NCBI RefSeq assembly: GCF_026409565.1
Contig: NZ_CP112881.1
Span: forward strand, 1,287,501-1,351,500
Length of the DNA: 64,000 nt
Direction: 5' to 3'
Origin: Sneathiella aquimaris
GTDB lineage: Bacteria; Pseudomonadota; Alphaproteobacteria; Sneathiellales; Sneathiellaceae
Shown here piece by piece: positions 8,821-17,700 of the stretch (its first letter is position 1; every line of letters begins with the position of its first letter). Both the position numbers and the translations under genes were made by a program. A model generated the notes under the pieces. It had not been told where the DNA came from. It made no database searches and worked only from the letters and a program-made list of their open reading frames with translations.

Positions 8821-8849
8821 GGCTTTGGGACACAAAAATGCCCAAAGTC
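8821..8849 (+). promoter_or_regulatory. Intercistronic hairpin before livK
   Basis: Positions 8821-8829 pair with 8841-8849 (9 bp including one G-U, core CTTTGGG/CCCAAAG) around an 11-base loop. No T-run follows, so it is not an intrinsic terminator. Placed just before the binding-protein gene, such hairpins can stabilise a segment of the message and raise binding-protein output over the permeases. That role is inferred. Confidence 0.5.
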
Positions 8850-8886
8850 ACTGCTAGTAATGGGAAATTAATTGGGAGGACTAGAG

Positions 8887-10077
8887 ATGAAACGGAGAAA
8901 CTTTTTCCGCTTAGGACTGTCTTTTGCGGCTGCTTTGGCAACAGCGACAGCGATGACAGCACCGGCCGCGGCACAGCAAGGTATCAGTGATGACAAAATA
9001 GTTCTGGGCTCACATCAACCTCTATCAGGCCCGGTTGCCTTGTGGGGCGTACCGGTGACCAATGGCATGCGTATGGCTGTCGAAGAAATCAATGCTAAAG
9101 GCGGTATTCATGGGCGTCAGTTGGAATTGATTGTTGAAGATTCAGCTTATCAACAAAATAAAGCCGCTCAGGCGGGCGACAAGCTGATTAAAAAAGACAA
9201 GGTCTTTGCTATGGTCGGCCCATTGGGGACACCGACAAATATGGTGACAATGCCGCGGGCTTTGAAAAAAGGTGTCCTGAATATTTTCCCTGTTTCGGCT
9301 GCCAAGGAAATGTTTGAGCCATATCATAAACTGAAATTCGCGGCCTTTACACCTTATGACGATCAAATGCGGGCAGCCGTCAAATATTTCGTTGAAAAAG
9401 AAGGCGTTAAGAAAATCGGCGTTTTGTATCAGGACGATGATTTTGGTAAGAACATCTTACTGGGTTGTGAGGAACAAGCCAAGGCAATGGGTCTTCCGGA
9501 AGTTGTGAAAACAAACTTCAAGCGTGGTTCAAAGGACTTTTCTTCTCAGATCGCGAAACTGAAATCCGGTAATGTGGATCTGGTTTGTCTCGGAACCATT
9601 ATCGGTGAGACAATTGGTAGTATGGCGACAGCCAAGAAAATTGGTTTCAATCCAAAATTTGTTGTTAGTTCTGCCGGGTATGTGCCTGAAAACATCACGC
9701 TGGCAAAAGGCCTGACAGAAGGGTTATATGGAACCAGCCAAACACCTATTCCTTACTATGAAGACGTATCCGACACTGTAAAAGTATGGATGGACAAATA
9801 TAAGGAACGATTTAACAAAACAGCGGTTCTTCAATCTGTCGCTGGTTATGAGTTGATGCATACATTTGCGATTGCCCTGGAAGGGGCCGGCAAGGACATC
9901 ACAGCTGAAAAAGTGGCGGAAGCCATGGAGCAGATCAAGGATCACCCTTCAATGTTTGGTGGGGCACCTATGAGCTTCAGTAAAGATGACCATTTGGGGC
10001 CAGATAAAAGAAACAGTGCTATTCTGTCTAAAGTTGTTGGACCGAAATGGCAAAAGCTTCAAAATATCAGCTACTAA
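8887..10077 (+). CDS. livK: Periplasmic substrate-binding protein of the liv transporter
   Basis: 396 residues from the ATG at 8887, preceded by GGGAGGA (8874-8880). The N-terminus MKRRNFFRLGL plus a hydrophobic stretch ending AAAQQ is a signal peptide; the RRNFF element could make it a Tat substrate. The mature part is a type I periplasmic fold: DKIVLGSHQPLSGPVALWG, VDLVCLGTIIGETIGSM, PYYEDVSDTVKVWMDKYKE. It matches the Leu/Ile/Val or amide/hydrophobic-acid binding family; ligand unknown. Last gene of the operon, followed by a strong terminator. Confidence 0.92.
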   Translation: MKRRNFFRLGLSFAAALATATAMTAPAAAQQGISDDKIVLGSHQPLSGPVALWGVPVTNGMRMAVEEINAKGGIHGRQLELIVEDSAYQQNKAAQAGDKLIKKDKVFAMVGPLGTPTNMVTMPRALKKGVLNIFPVSAAKEMFEPYHKLKFAAFTPYDDQMRAAVKYFVEKEGVKKIGVLYQDDDFGKNILLGCEEQAKAMGLPEVVKTNFKRGSKDFSSQIAKLKSGNVDLVCLGTIIGETIGSMATAKKIGFNPKFVVSSAGYVPENITLAKGLTEGLYGTSQTPIPYYEDVSDTVKVWMDKYKERFNKTAVLQSVAGYELMHTFAIALEGAGKDITAEKVAEAMEQIKDHPSMFGGAPMSFSKDDHLGPDKRNSAILSKVVGPKWQKLQNISY

Positions 10078-10097
10078 TATACTTTGATTGCTAATAT

Positions 10098-10124
10098 AGC
10101 CCGGCATTCGTGCCGGGCTTTTTT
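10098..10124 (+). terminator. Rho-independent terminator of the liv operon
   Basis: AGCCCGGCA (10098-10106), TTCG tetraloop, TGCCGGGCT (10111-10119), then a run of T. Nine perfect base pairs with a UUCG-type loop. Confidence 0.93.
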
Positions 10125-10145
10125 ATGTTTATCAGTGACTTATTG

Positions 10146-10197
10146 AATTTTTCGAAAAATTGAAAGAAATTTCTTTTTTTCTCCTTTCTTGAGAAAG
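10146..10197. repeat. Three successive inverted repeats ahead of the chemoreceptor gene
   Basis: A perfect 16-bp palindrome at 10146-10161 (AATTTTTCGAAAAATT), a perfect 14-bp palindrome at 10163-10176 (AAAGAAATTTCTTT), and a 6-bp-arm inverted repeat at 10184-10197 (CTTTCT..AGAAAG). They lie between the liv terminator and the chemoreceptor Shine-Dalgarno, where operator sites would be. AT-rich sequence makes chance palindromes more likely, so function is unproven. Confidence 0.4.
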
Positions 10198-10273
10198 TGA
10201 AAGGAAAAAGTAACCAATTCACTCTAGCTTTTCGAGCAATATATAAACATTGATCAGGAGGGGAGGCATTAAA

Positions 10274-12580
10274 ATGCAGCTCGCCAAAAAGCTAAAAAGT
10301 TTTCGCAATAAGAGTGATAATACAAAAGCACCGAAGACCACGATCTCTCAAAGATCTCCAATATTGAGAATGATCGGCAAGCTTGGTATCCGGGCCCGTT
10401 TATATGTCGCATTTGGTGTGGTCGCCATCCTTACAACGATCAGTGGAACCCTCGGTGTTGTAGAGTTTGTATCCCTTGGAAAAACACTAAACACAATTAC
10501 AGAAACAAGCTTCAGCGCTTTTTCTAAAGCCCAGCGGCTTTCACAACAGGCGACCGGCGTGATTGAATCTGCGCCATTGATTGCCGCCGCAAAAACTGAA
10601 GACAATCGCAAGCGTCAGGCTGAAAATGCTCAAAAAGCATTGGTTGAGTTGATTGAAAGCGTAAAAGAAGCGAAGAATAGCTCTAATGAAGGCGATATTG
10701 AGCAGGCTTTGGCCAATCTGGATATGTTGGGATTTGTTCTAGAGGACCTGGCTCTTTCAGTTGTAAAGCGGAACGAACTTGAAAAGAAGCTTAAGATAGA
10801 TCTGGATACAGTGACAAGTCTTGAACAGGAAATTCAGGGACTTGTTGAGCCTGTTATCAATGCCGAGACCTCTGCTTTGGGAATGAGTTCTCAAATGCTA
10901 AGTGCGGCGGGAGATATCCAAAAAGTAAAAGCCGGTATGCGGAAAATTCTTTCTAGAGATGTTCGTTTGATCCAGCGTCTTATTCAGTTCAGCGCAGACG
11001 CGAACGCTGTGGTTAGTTCTCTTTACCGGGCTGCCAACCAGCAGTCGCCAGAAGAGGTCGAAGAACGAAAAGCAGAATTCCTGCTAACCGGTGCCAAACT
11101 GAAAACGATTGCATTTCTTCCAAAATTCAAGGGCAAAGACGAACTGAGAAAAGCGACGAACAGTCTTTATGAACTGGGAAATCGGGATGACAGTATTTTT
11201 GCTCTTCGGAAAAATTATCTGTCCACAGTTGCAGAAATAAAGGCTGCCGAAAATCAGGCCGCAACCCTTGCGACTGCACTGGAATATGTGGTTGAAGATC
11301 TTGTTGCTGCGACGGAAGCCAATTCCATAGAGGCCGTGGCCAAGGCAAACGTTGCCATTGAACGGAACAGTAACTTACTTATTGGTATCGCTGTTCTCAG
11401 TGTTGTCATTGCCTTGCTGATTGCATGGCTTTATGTCGGACGTAATCTGATGCGACGGTTGAACCAGTTTGTCGCTGATATGCGCAGTATTGCTGACGGC
11501 AATCTGGATACAGAAGTTTCTGTGTCAGGGAACGATGAAATTGCGGTTATGGGGCATGCCCTTGTCGGTTTCCGTGACAATGCTAAAGAAGCTGAAATCG
11601 TTCGGGCGAATGCCGAAGCGGAACGGCAGAAACGGGAAGCGGATAAAGCACAGGCTGAACGAGAAGCCGCTGAAGCTGAGAAACGGGCTCAGGATGAAAA
11701 AGAACGTCTTGAACAGGAAGCGGAACAAACAAAACGCGCTGAGATGAACCAGCTGGCTGACGATTTTGAAGGCAGTGTGAAGCATTTGGTTGAGAGTTTC
11801 GCGGTTGCCACATCAAATATGAACGATACCTCTCGGAACATGTCGGAAGCGGCAGACGAAACAAGCTCACGTTCACAAACTGTGGCGAGCGCGTCTGATC
11901 TGGCTAGTAGTTCTGTTCATTCGGTCGCCTCTGCAACCGAAGAGCTGTCAGCGTCAATCAGTGAAATTAGCCGTCAGGTTAGTCAAGCGGCGTCCATTGC
12001 CGGTGAAGCTGTGTCTGAAGCTGAACGGACAAACGTCATGGTAACAAGCCTGAACGATGCCGCCGCAAAAATTGGGGACGTTGTCGGGCTGATCAATGAC
12101 ATTGCAGGACAAACCAATCTGCTTGCCCTCAATGCAACCATCGAAGCTGCCCGCGCGGGCGATGCGGGTAAGGGCTTCGCTGTTGTCGCAAGTGAAGTTA
12201 AAAACCTTGCGACACAGACCGCAAAGGCGACTGAGGAAATTTCTGGTCAGATTAGAGCTGTTCAGGAGGAAACAACCAATGCTGTAGGTGCCATTGGTGG
12301 CATTAGCTCAACCATTGGGCGGATTAATGAAATTGCAACGACGATTGCTTCTGCGGTTGATGAGCAGGGGGCCGCAACTGGAGAAATCAGTCGTAGTGTC
12401 CAGCAGGCAGCACAGAGTACCCAGGAAGTGTCTCACAATATTGGCTCCGTTAGTCAGGCGGCGCAAACAACGGGTCAGTCAGCATCGCAAGTGCAGGATG
12501 TGGCAACAGAACTGTCCCGCGAAGTTAATTCACTGGATAGTGAAGTGCAGCGTTTTCTGGAAAGAGTTCGCGCTAGCTGA
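10274..12580 (+). CDS. Methyl-accepting chemotaxis protein
   Basis: 768 residues from the ATG at 10274 (Shine-Dalgarno GGGAGG at 10261-10266). TM1 at about 43-66, a periplasmic helical sensor region of about 300 residues with no recognised ligand domain name, TM2 at about 367-388, then HAMP. A long charged coiled coil rich in Glu/Lys/Arg/Ala (about 440-495) precedes the signalling domain, whose hairpin tip [20 protein letters not shown] is at about 607-626 with [19 protein letters not shown] following. No CheR-tethering pentapeptide at the C-terminus (ends ERVRAS). No other chemotaxis gene is adjacent, so it is an orphan receptor feeding a pathway elsewhere. Confidence 0.95.
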   Translation: MQLAKKLKSFRNKSDNTKAPKTTISQRSPILRMIGKLGIRARLYVAFGVVAILTTISGTLGVVEFVSLGKTLNTITETSFSAFSKAQRLSQQATGVIESAPLIAAAKTEDNRKRQAENAQKALVELIESVKEAKNSSNEGDIEQALANLDMLGFVLEDLALSVVKRNELEKKLKIDLDTVTSLEQEIQGLVEPVINAETSALGMSSQMLSAAGDIQKVKAGMRKILSRDVRLIQRLIQFSADANAVVSSLYRAANQQSPEEVEERKAEFLLTGAKLKTIAFLPKFKGKDELRKATNSLYELGNRDDSIFALRKNYLSTVAEIKAAENQAATLATALEYVVEDLVAATEANSIEAVAKANVAIERNSNLLIGIAVLSVVIALLIAWLYVGRNLMRRLNQFVADMRSIADGNLDTEVSVSGNDEIAVMGHALVGFRDNAKEAEIVRANAEAERQKREADKAQAEREAAEAEKRAQDEKERLEQEAEQTKRAEMNQLADDFEGSVKHLVESFAVATSNMNDTSRNMSEAADETSSRSQTVASASDLASSSVHSVASATEELSASISEISRQVSQAASIAGEAVSEAERTNVMVTSLNDAAAKIGDVVGLINDIAGQTNLLALNATIEAARAGDAGKGFAVVASEVKNLATQTAKATEEISGQIRAVQEETTNAVGAIGGISSTIGRINEIATTIASAVDEQGAATGEISRSVQQAAQSTQEVSHNIGSVSQAAQTTGQSASQVQDVATELSREVNSLDSEVQRFLERVRAS

Positions 12581-12598
12581 TTATAGGGCTTTGAATAA

Positions 12599-12629
12599 GA
12601 ACCCGGCCTTGTTGTGGCCGGGTTTTTTT
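12599..12629 (+). terminator. Rho-independent terminator after the chemoreceptor gene
   Basis: ACCCGGCC (12601-12608) pairs with GGCCGGGT (12616-12623) around a 7-base loop, followed by T-rich sequence to 12629. It separates the chemoreceptor gene from the convergent ACP gene, which ends at 12635. Confidence 0.9.
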
Positions 12630-12634
12630 ATGTC

Positions 12635-12877
12635 TTAAGCTGAGTGTTTTTCCAACAGAGCTGCAATGGCCGATATAGTGAAAAGGGTCATAGCGTCCTC
12701 TGTCTCCAGTTGGGTATTGAGACGCTCTTCCAGATAAAGAACCAGACGCATATGATTGAGACTGTCCCATTTATCAACTGTTTCAATTGTGTCTTCAGCG
12801 GATAGGCTTTGAGGTTCGCATTCCAGAATTTCGGCGAGTATCTGGATTGCTTTAGAAATACTGTTATTGTTATCCAT
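12635..12877 (-). CDS. Acyl carrier protein (phosphopantetheine-binding)
   Basis: 80 residues, acidic, with the phosphopantetheine site WDSLNHMRL (Ser39), the right size for a stand-alone carrier protein. It differs from housekeeping AcpP (W before DSL; sequence unlike the fatty-acid ACP), so it probably serves a dedicated pathway. Its start overlaps the end of the GNAT gene by 8 bases. Last gene of the minus-strand cassette ATP-grasp, ligase, GNAT, ACP. Likely loaded by the adjacent adenylate-forming enzyme. Confidence 0.9.
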   Translation of the reverse strand: MDNNNSISKAIQILAEILECEPQSLSAEDTIETVDKWDSLNHMRLVLYLEERLNTQLETEDAMTLFTISAIAALLEKHSA

Positions 12878-13442
12878 GTGCCCGATCCCGTTGTGCTTCC
12901 CATTCTGATTTCAGCAAACCAAAAAGAACAACATCTTCGAACGCGCCATCCGATCCTTTTACCTGTTGTTTTAGAATGCCTTCTTTACGAAACCCTTGTT
13001 TTATATAATTAAAAAGGGCCGGAAAATTTCTGGCTCTTACTGTACCCGAAATTTTGTTGATTTTTACCCCGGTAAACAGGAAGCGCATCATTCGTTCCCT
13101 TACTTCAACGACGACATTTTTACCCCAGTAGTCCCTGTTGCCTATGATAATACTGGTTTCCGCCCGAGAATTTGGATATTCAATATGAATGCGAAGTAAT
13201 CCAATCGGCTGTTTGATGTCTCGCGCATAGATGATTAACGCGAAAAGCGATTTATTGTTGAAGCGGGCAAATTTTTTCTCAAGCTGCTCGCGACTTTGAC
13301 CAACATTTTCGATAACGAATTCAAGCAATTCAGCATCAGCAAACCAGTCAATCAATTGTTCCGGAAGGTTATTTGGATCGATGGATTTTGCAACGTAATT
13401 CTTTGTTTCAAGTGTCAGAGGGGTTCCCCATTTCCAGTGCAT
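12870..13442 (-). CDS. GNAT-family acyltransferase
   Basis: 190 residues. The GNAT core is visible: IGLLRIHIEYPN (beta4-like strand), SIIIGNRDYWGKNVVVEVRE (R-x-x-W-G-K pyrophosphate-binding loop) and the RimJ/RimL-like C-terminal ARNFPALFNYIKQGFRKEG. The donor may be acetyl-CoA or the acyl group on the neighbouring ACP. It lies 1 base from the ligase gene and overlaps the ACP gene, so tight coupling is likely. The acceptor cannot be read from sequence. Confidence 0.88.
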   Translation of the reverse strand: MHWKWGTPLTLETKNYVAKSIDPNNLPEQLIDWFADAELLEFVIENVGQSREQLEKKFARFNNKSLFALIIYARDIKQPIGLLRIHIEYPNSRAETSIIIGNRDYWGKNVVVEVRERMMRFLFTGVKINKISGTVRARNFPALFNYIKQGFRKEGILKQQVKGSDGAFEDVVLFGLLKSEWEAQRDRAHG

Positions 13443-13443
13443 A

Positions 13444-14853
13444 CTATTGTATTCCCTTCAGGCAGACTTCTCGTACGTTATCGCGGTTGATCTTTCCCCG
13501 ATCTGTTTTTGGAATCTCATCAATAAAAAACCAGGTTTCCGGTATTGCTTCCGGACGGATCAGATTTTTCATCCAGTCGATAAGTTCGTTTCTTGTTATT
13601 GTGCTGTCATCTTTCAAGACACAGGCAACAGCGACCTTCTCACCACTGATTGCATCAGGCAAGCCAAAGACACAGACTTCCACAACCTCTGTATGGCGTT
13701 CCAAAAGAAGGTCAATTTCTTCTGGCAGGATCTTCATGCCGGCCCTGTTGATTTCTGACTTACTGCGACCAGTAAGCCTGATTTCCCCATCTTCTTCAAT
13801 CGTTCCAATGTCCCCGGTGTAAAACCAGCCATCTTTAAGAACCTCTCTTGTAAGGTCGGGTTGGTTGTAATAGCCGCTCATCAGGGAGGGGCATTGAATA
13901 AGGATCTCACCGGTTCCCGTATTCTGAATATTTCCGTCGTCCTGTTTGATCATAGCATTCCCGCCCCAGAGCGAGCCAATTCGACCGTCCAAAAGGCGGC
14001 CTTCCTGTAACGAGGTTCCGCCGATCCAGTTGGCTGTTTCTGTTATGCCATACATATTGAAGACTTCTGCGGTTCCCGCCCATTTTGTAATAGCATCCCA
14101 TAAATCAATGGAAAGAGGCGCAGAGCCCACATGAACGCGTTTCAAGGTTTTGTTTTTTGGAGGGAGGGAAAGTTTCTGGACCATCTTCCAAAATGTCGGA
14201 ACAGAACTCAGGAAAGAAATGGCGTTCTCGTCAATTAACGCGCCAAGGCGACTAAGGCTAACCGGCGATCGGTCGCTTAACAGCAATACATCGCCACCAG
14301 CAAATAGTGGTGTGAGAACATTGCCAATTAACCCATGGCCAAAATGTGTGGGAAGAGGGCATAAAGTTTTTTGCAGAGCAGCAGACCCCATATAGGCTTG
14401 GTTCAGGGAAATGCGGGCGGAGAGAGAGCGGAAGCTATGAGTAACTCCCTTTGGGTTTCCTGTTGTCCCCGACGTGAAAAGAAGCAGTGCCGGACTGTCC
14501 AGCGTAACAGCTTCTGTTGATTGTCGATTTGCTTGAAAAATTTGCGCATCCTGATCAGCGTGAAGAATGGCCGCTGCCGGTTTGACAAACCGTTTCAACG
14601 TGTCGATTTCATTGCCCGTCAAGGCCGGGTTGATACACGCTGCGGCGGCTCCGCAGGACCATACGGCAAGCAAATCGGCAACAAATTCTGGAGTTCCGCC
14701 ATGTCCCAGAAGAACAATTGAGTTTGCTGATATTTTGCCGTCCAATTGTGCAAGCCTGTCGCTCATCCGAGAGCGAAGCATTTCAGCATCCCACCATATT
14801 TGATCTGCGGTGCAGGCTAGGCGCCCGAGGTTAGGAAAGCGATTGAAGAACAT
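13444..14853 (-). CDS. Adenylate-forming acyl/aminoacyl ligase of the ACP cassette
   Basis: 469 residues, short for an acyl-CoA synthetase. P-loop LLFTSGTTGNPKGVTHSF at 124-141, A5 NMYGITETAN, A7 DGWFYTGDIG, A8 RLTGRSKSEINRAG, and C-terminal lysine motif PKTDRGKINRD. Adenylates a carboxylic or amino acid and transfers it to a thiol. With an ACP gene in the same cassette, the acceptor is probably the ACP pantetheine arm. Substrate specificity is not predictable by eye. 13 bases after the ATP-grasp gene. Confidence 0.9.
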   Translation of the reverse strand: MFFNRFPNLGRLACTADQIWWDAEMLRSRMSDRLAQLDGKISANSIVLLGHGGTPEFVADLLAVWSCGAAAACINPALTGNEIDTLKRFVKPAAAILHADQDAQIFQANRQSTEAVTLDSPALLLFTSGTTGNPKGVTHSFRSLSARISLNQAYMGSAALQKTLCPLPTHFGHGLIGNVLTPLFAGGDVLLLSDRSPVSLSRLGALIDENAISFLSSVPTFWKMVQKLSLPPKNKTLKRVHVGSAPLSIDLWDAITKWAGTAEVFNMYGITETANWIGGTSLQEGRLLDGRIGSLWGGNAMIKQDDGNIQNTGTGEILIQCPSLMSGYYNQPDLTREVLKDGWFYTGDIGTIEEDGEIRLTGRSKSEINRAGMKILPEEIDLLLERHTEVVEVCVFGLPDAISGEKVAVACVLKDDSTITRNELIDWMKNLIRPEAIPETWFFIDEIPKTDRGKINRDNVREVCLKGIQ

Positions 14854-14866
14854 AATTAGGATCTCG

Positions 14867-16015
14867 TCATTTTGATTTCATGGCCGCGAGTTCAAAAAGT
14901 TTCTCACAGAGCGTGGGGTCATCCCAGGGAATACATACAGGGTACTCTTCCAGATAAATACTTTTCGGGTCCCTGAATACTTCATCCGGAAAAATGGCCA
15001 CCGTTTTTGTGTGATTATGATGGCATTGATCGATTTCGGGCAATTCACCAGTAAGCAGACAATGGGAAAAGCGTGAAATAAGATTTGATTTGATGTGCCG
15101 GGAGATCTGGAGGCCATGGGGCGGTCTTAGATTGACCTCAATGGCGGTGGGGGCTGTCTTTGGATCCTTTTCAAAAACATCAAGTCCTCCAAAACCCGAA
15201 TACCCAATATTCTTTACCAGTGCTTTAAGGAATGGCGCCCAATGGGGGCGATAAAGACTTTGTAAAACGCAAGATGGACCCGTGTCCCGATGCCGAGTGA
15301 GTGGCTTTAAGACGTCATAACCCAGTAACGTTCCATTCCAGGCTGAAAAGTTAAGCGTGAGTTCCTGGCCGGAGACGGGTTGTTGGAAAACGATTGGGCA
15401 TCCAGCATCGGGTTGCACGCAGGTTGTGTGCATGAAGTGACTAGCCTTTGAATAATCGTCATCATTTTCAATACGGGCAACGCCAATTCCTCCGGCTTCG
15501 AATGAAACTTTCAAATAGAAAGGTTTCGGTAAGTCTTTTACGAGAGCCTCAGCGGCCTCCCAGGAGGCCGCAGTTGCATAATCCGGAATGATAAATCCAG
15601 CTTTCTTTGCATGTTCCAAAAGGCGGGCGCGACCATAATTATTTGTATCGGCCAGAAAACTTCTTTCCAACAATGCCAGAACCGCCTTCTGTCGTTCTGT
15701 GCCGTCAACCGACATATGTCGCAACCGATCTCTGATCTTTAGAAGGTTGCGGATCAGTATCTCATCATTGGTCAGAAAAAATTGCGCATTCGTCTGTCGC
15801 TCGGCACTGGAGAATGTGTTTGCTAACTCGCTAAAGGTATCAAAGGGCGCAGATTTGGGAATCGAAATGTAATGCTTTGCGGCGTTGGTATGCAGCAGAA
15901 TATGATCCTCTTTTGCCAAAACAGCACTTTCTACGGCAGAAGCTCTAAAAAGTGCTGGCAAGTGAGAAAGGCTGATATTGTTGTTGAAATCAGCGAGAAG
16001 AATTTGTGCAGTCAT
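14867..16015 (-). CDS. ATP-grasp carboxylate-amine ligase-like protein
   Basis: 382 residues. An N-terminal Rossmann-like part (about 1-110) is followed by an ATP-grasp core: KPFYLKVSFEAGGIGVARI (ATP-binding lysine and glycine loop), FQQPVSGQELTLNFSAW and the metal-binding AIEVNLRPPHG (E-x-N near 291-298). ATP-grasp enzymes join a carboxylate, via acyl phosphate, to an amine or thiol. First gene of the minus-strand cassette. No match to D-Ala ligase, glutathione synthase, RimK or purine enzymes that I can see, so the product is unknown. Confidence 0.85.
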   Translation of the reverse strand: MTAQILLADFNNNISLSHLPALFRASAVESAVLAKEDHILLHTNAAKHYISIPKSAPFDTFSELANTFSSAERQTNAQFFLTNDEILIRNLLKIRDRLRHMSVDGTERQKAVLALLERSFLADTNNYGRARLLEHAKKAGFIIPDYATAASWEAAEALVKDLPKPFYLKVSFEAGGIGVARIENDDDYSKASHFMHTTCVQPDAGCPIVFQQPVSGQELTLNFSAWNGTLLGYDVLKPLTRHRDTGPSCVLQSLYRPHWAPFLKALVKNIGYSGFGGLDVFEKDPKTAPTAIEVNLRPPHGLQISRHIKSNLISRFSHCLLTGELPEIDQCHHNHTKTVAIFPDEVFRDPKSIYLEEYPVCIPWDDPTLCEKLFELAAMKSK

Positions 16016-16306
16016 TAGGCCCCTGAAGCCGATTTTCTTATATTCAATCAGAATAGCCTAAAAGGATAAAATTTCTATGAAGAAATATATCTTCGAATGC
16101 AATCCGAATGACTTTGGTTTACTTAATGCTTGTGTGCCGATAACCGCTGTTCTTACCTGCGTTGTGTTACATGGCTGTTGGGGGCAATAATTCTGACAGG
16201 CGGGTATCTAATCTATCAAAGACGAAGATCGCGGCTCGTTGATTACCTGTCTGATCGCTCGTTCGACAAGGGTCAACGTCCGCCACTAACTGTTGTTCAG
16301 ATTGCG
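16016..16306. other. Intergenic region between the cassette and polyprenyl synthase gene
   Basis: About 290 bases between two minus-strand genes. It must carry the promoter of the cassette, reading leftward; AT-rich sequence at 16030-16080 is the likely place, but no consensus promoter stands out. Short plus-strand frames are present but none is convincing. I see no tRNA or terminator here. Confidence 0.5.
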
Positions 16307-17377
16307 CTAAAAGGCTCTTTCAATCGCAAAATCAATTGCAGAAACAAGCGCGCTTTTCTCGGGCCCATCAGGGAATATGTCAAGATCCGCTTTAGCGGCT
16401 GCGCCATATTCACGGGCGAGTTTGAACGTCCCTTCAAGCGCGTCATGGGCTTGAATTATTTCCAGTGCCGCTTCCAGGTCGCCTTCTTGCTGGTTGTCTT
16501 CAATAACCCGTTTCCAGAATTGTCTTTCTTCAGCGGTTCCGTTCTTGTAGGCGATCAAAACAGGCAATGTGACTTTTCCTTCGCGGAAATCGTCGCCTAT
16601 TGTTTTGCCAAGTGCTTTTTGTTCGGCCGAATAATCCAACGCATCGTCGATTAGCTGAAACGCTATGCCAAGGTTATTGCCGTAGCCAGACAATGCCCTT
16701 GCTTCTGCGGCGGGGCGTTCGGCGACAACGGCACCGACTTCACAAGCGGCTGCAAACAACGCAGCCGTTTTTGAGGTAATAACGTCAAGATAACTTTCTT
16801 CAGAGATATTAATATCCCCAACATTCATCAACTGTAAAACTTCGCCTTCGGCAATCACTGCGGATGCGGTTGATAAAATGCGTAACACTTCAAGTGAACC
16901 GTCTTCCACCATTAGCTGAAAGGATCGGCTGAACAGAAAATCACCAACAAGGACACTTGCCTGATTTCCCCAAAGAACATTTGCAGTTTCGTTTCCGCGG
17001 CGTAAGTCACTTTCGTCGACAACATCATCATGTAACAGCGTCGCGGTGTGAATAAACTCAACGCAGGCCGCTAATTTCTGAGCGCGATCTCCATGATATC
17101 CACATAATTTTGCGGCACCAAGGGTAAGGACAGGGCGTAGCCTTTTCCCGCCGGCGGCGATCAGATGCCGGGCCAAGGTTGGAATAAGGGCAACATCACT
17201 ATGCATCCGATCAAGAATGATTTCGTTCGTTTGATCCAGATCCTTTTTCACAAGATCCATCAAAGGCTGCAGGGATGCTTTCATTGAAGCGGGACCACGA
17301 TTGTCCATTTCTGCTGTAACTGACAAAATTGCCTCACTTAGGTTGCGGCTAGACCGACTCAAAATTTGGCTGAGCAT
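16307..17377 (-). CDS. ispB: Polyprenyl (octaprenyl-type) diphosphate synthase
   Basis: Trans-prenyltransferase making the side chain of ubiquinone. 356 residues from 17377; a methionine at about residue 32 (MKASLQPLMDLV) matches the usual family N-terminus, so the true start may be near 17284. First Asp-rich motif LLHDDVVDESDLRRG, upstream GGKRLRP, and second Asp-rich motif FQLIDDALDYS, as in long-chain synthases. Chain length (8 to 10 units) is not decidable by eye. Divergent from the DUF2007 gene. Confidence 0.93.
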   Translation of the reverse strand: MLSQILSRSSRNLSEAILSVTAEMDNRGPASMKASLQPLMDLVKKDLDQTNEIILDRMHSDVALIPTLARHLIAAGGKRLRPVLTLGAAKLCGYHGDRAQKLAACVEFIHTATLLHDDVVDESDLRRGNETANVLWGNQASVLVGDFLFSRSFQLMVEDGSLEVLRILSTASAVIAEGEVLQLMNVGDINISEESYLDVITSKTAALFAAACEVGAVVAERPAAEARALSGYGNNLGIAFQLIDDALDYSAEQKALGKTIGDDFREGKVTLPVLIAYKNGTAEERQFWKRVIEDNQQEGDLEAALEIIQAHDALEGTFKLAREYGAAAKADLDIFPDGPEKSALVSAIDFAIERAF

Positions 17378-17475
17378 AGCTTATGTTATTTTGCGGTCAA
17401 GTCACAGTACAAAGCCTTGGTTTCTGTTGAAAATGTGATTATGGTTTGCGGCAAATATTTATAGGTAGAACAACA

Positions 17476-17700
17476 GTGGTCGAAATATTACGCTTAAATG
17501 ATCCGGTATTGATTTCATATATAATGTCAGTATTTGAGGATGAGGCTATACAGGCCGTTGTTCTGGATGAGCATACCTCTATTCTGGAGGGCAGTATTGG
17601 CGCGGTCCAAAGGCGTATTATGGTGCTTGAAAAAGACAAAATTCGTGCCGAAGCAATTGTCGAAGATTTAGTCCCTGGGGAATTGAAAGGGGATGGTTGA
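17476..17700 (+). CDS. DUF2007 family small protein
   Basis: About 74 residues from the GTG at 17476. The family pattern is MVEILRLNDPVLISYIMSV followed by LDEHTSILEGSIGAVQRRIMV. An in-frame TTG at 17446 would add ten residues not typical of the family. DUF2007 has a ferredoxin-like fold of unknown role (annotated as a putative signal-transducing domain). It overlaps the following methyltransferase gene by 8 bases, a pairing common in Alphaproteobacteria. Confidence 0.85.
   Translation: MVEILRLNDPVLISYIMSVFEDEAIQAVVLDEHTSILEGSIGAVQRRIMVLEKDKIRAEAIVEDLVPGELKGDG

Noticed and set aside
16077-16190. 37-codon plus-strand frame with AAAGGA upstream
   Set aside because: Composition is unremarkable and it sits where the leftward promoter of the ATP-grasp cassette must be. 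Not enough support to call a gene.
16130-16654. Plus-strand frame of about 174 codons
   Set aside because: More than half lies antisense to the polyprenyl synthase gene. The codons before the overlap contain one hydrophobic stretch but no recognisable family or ribosome site.
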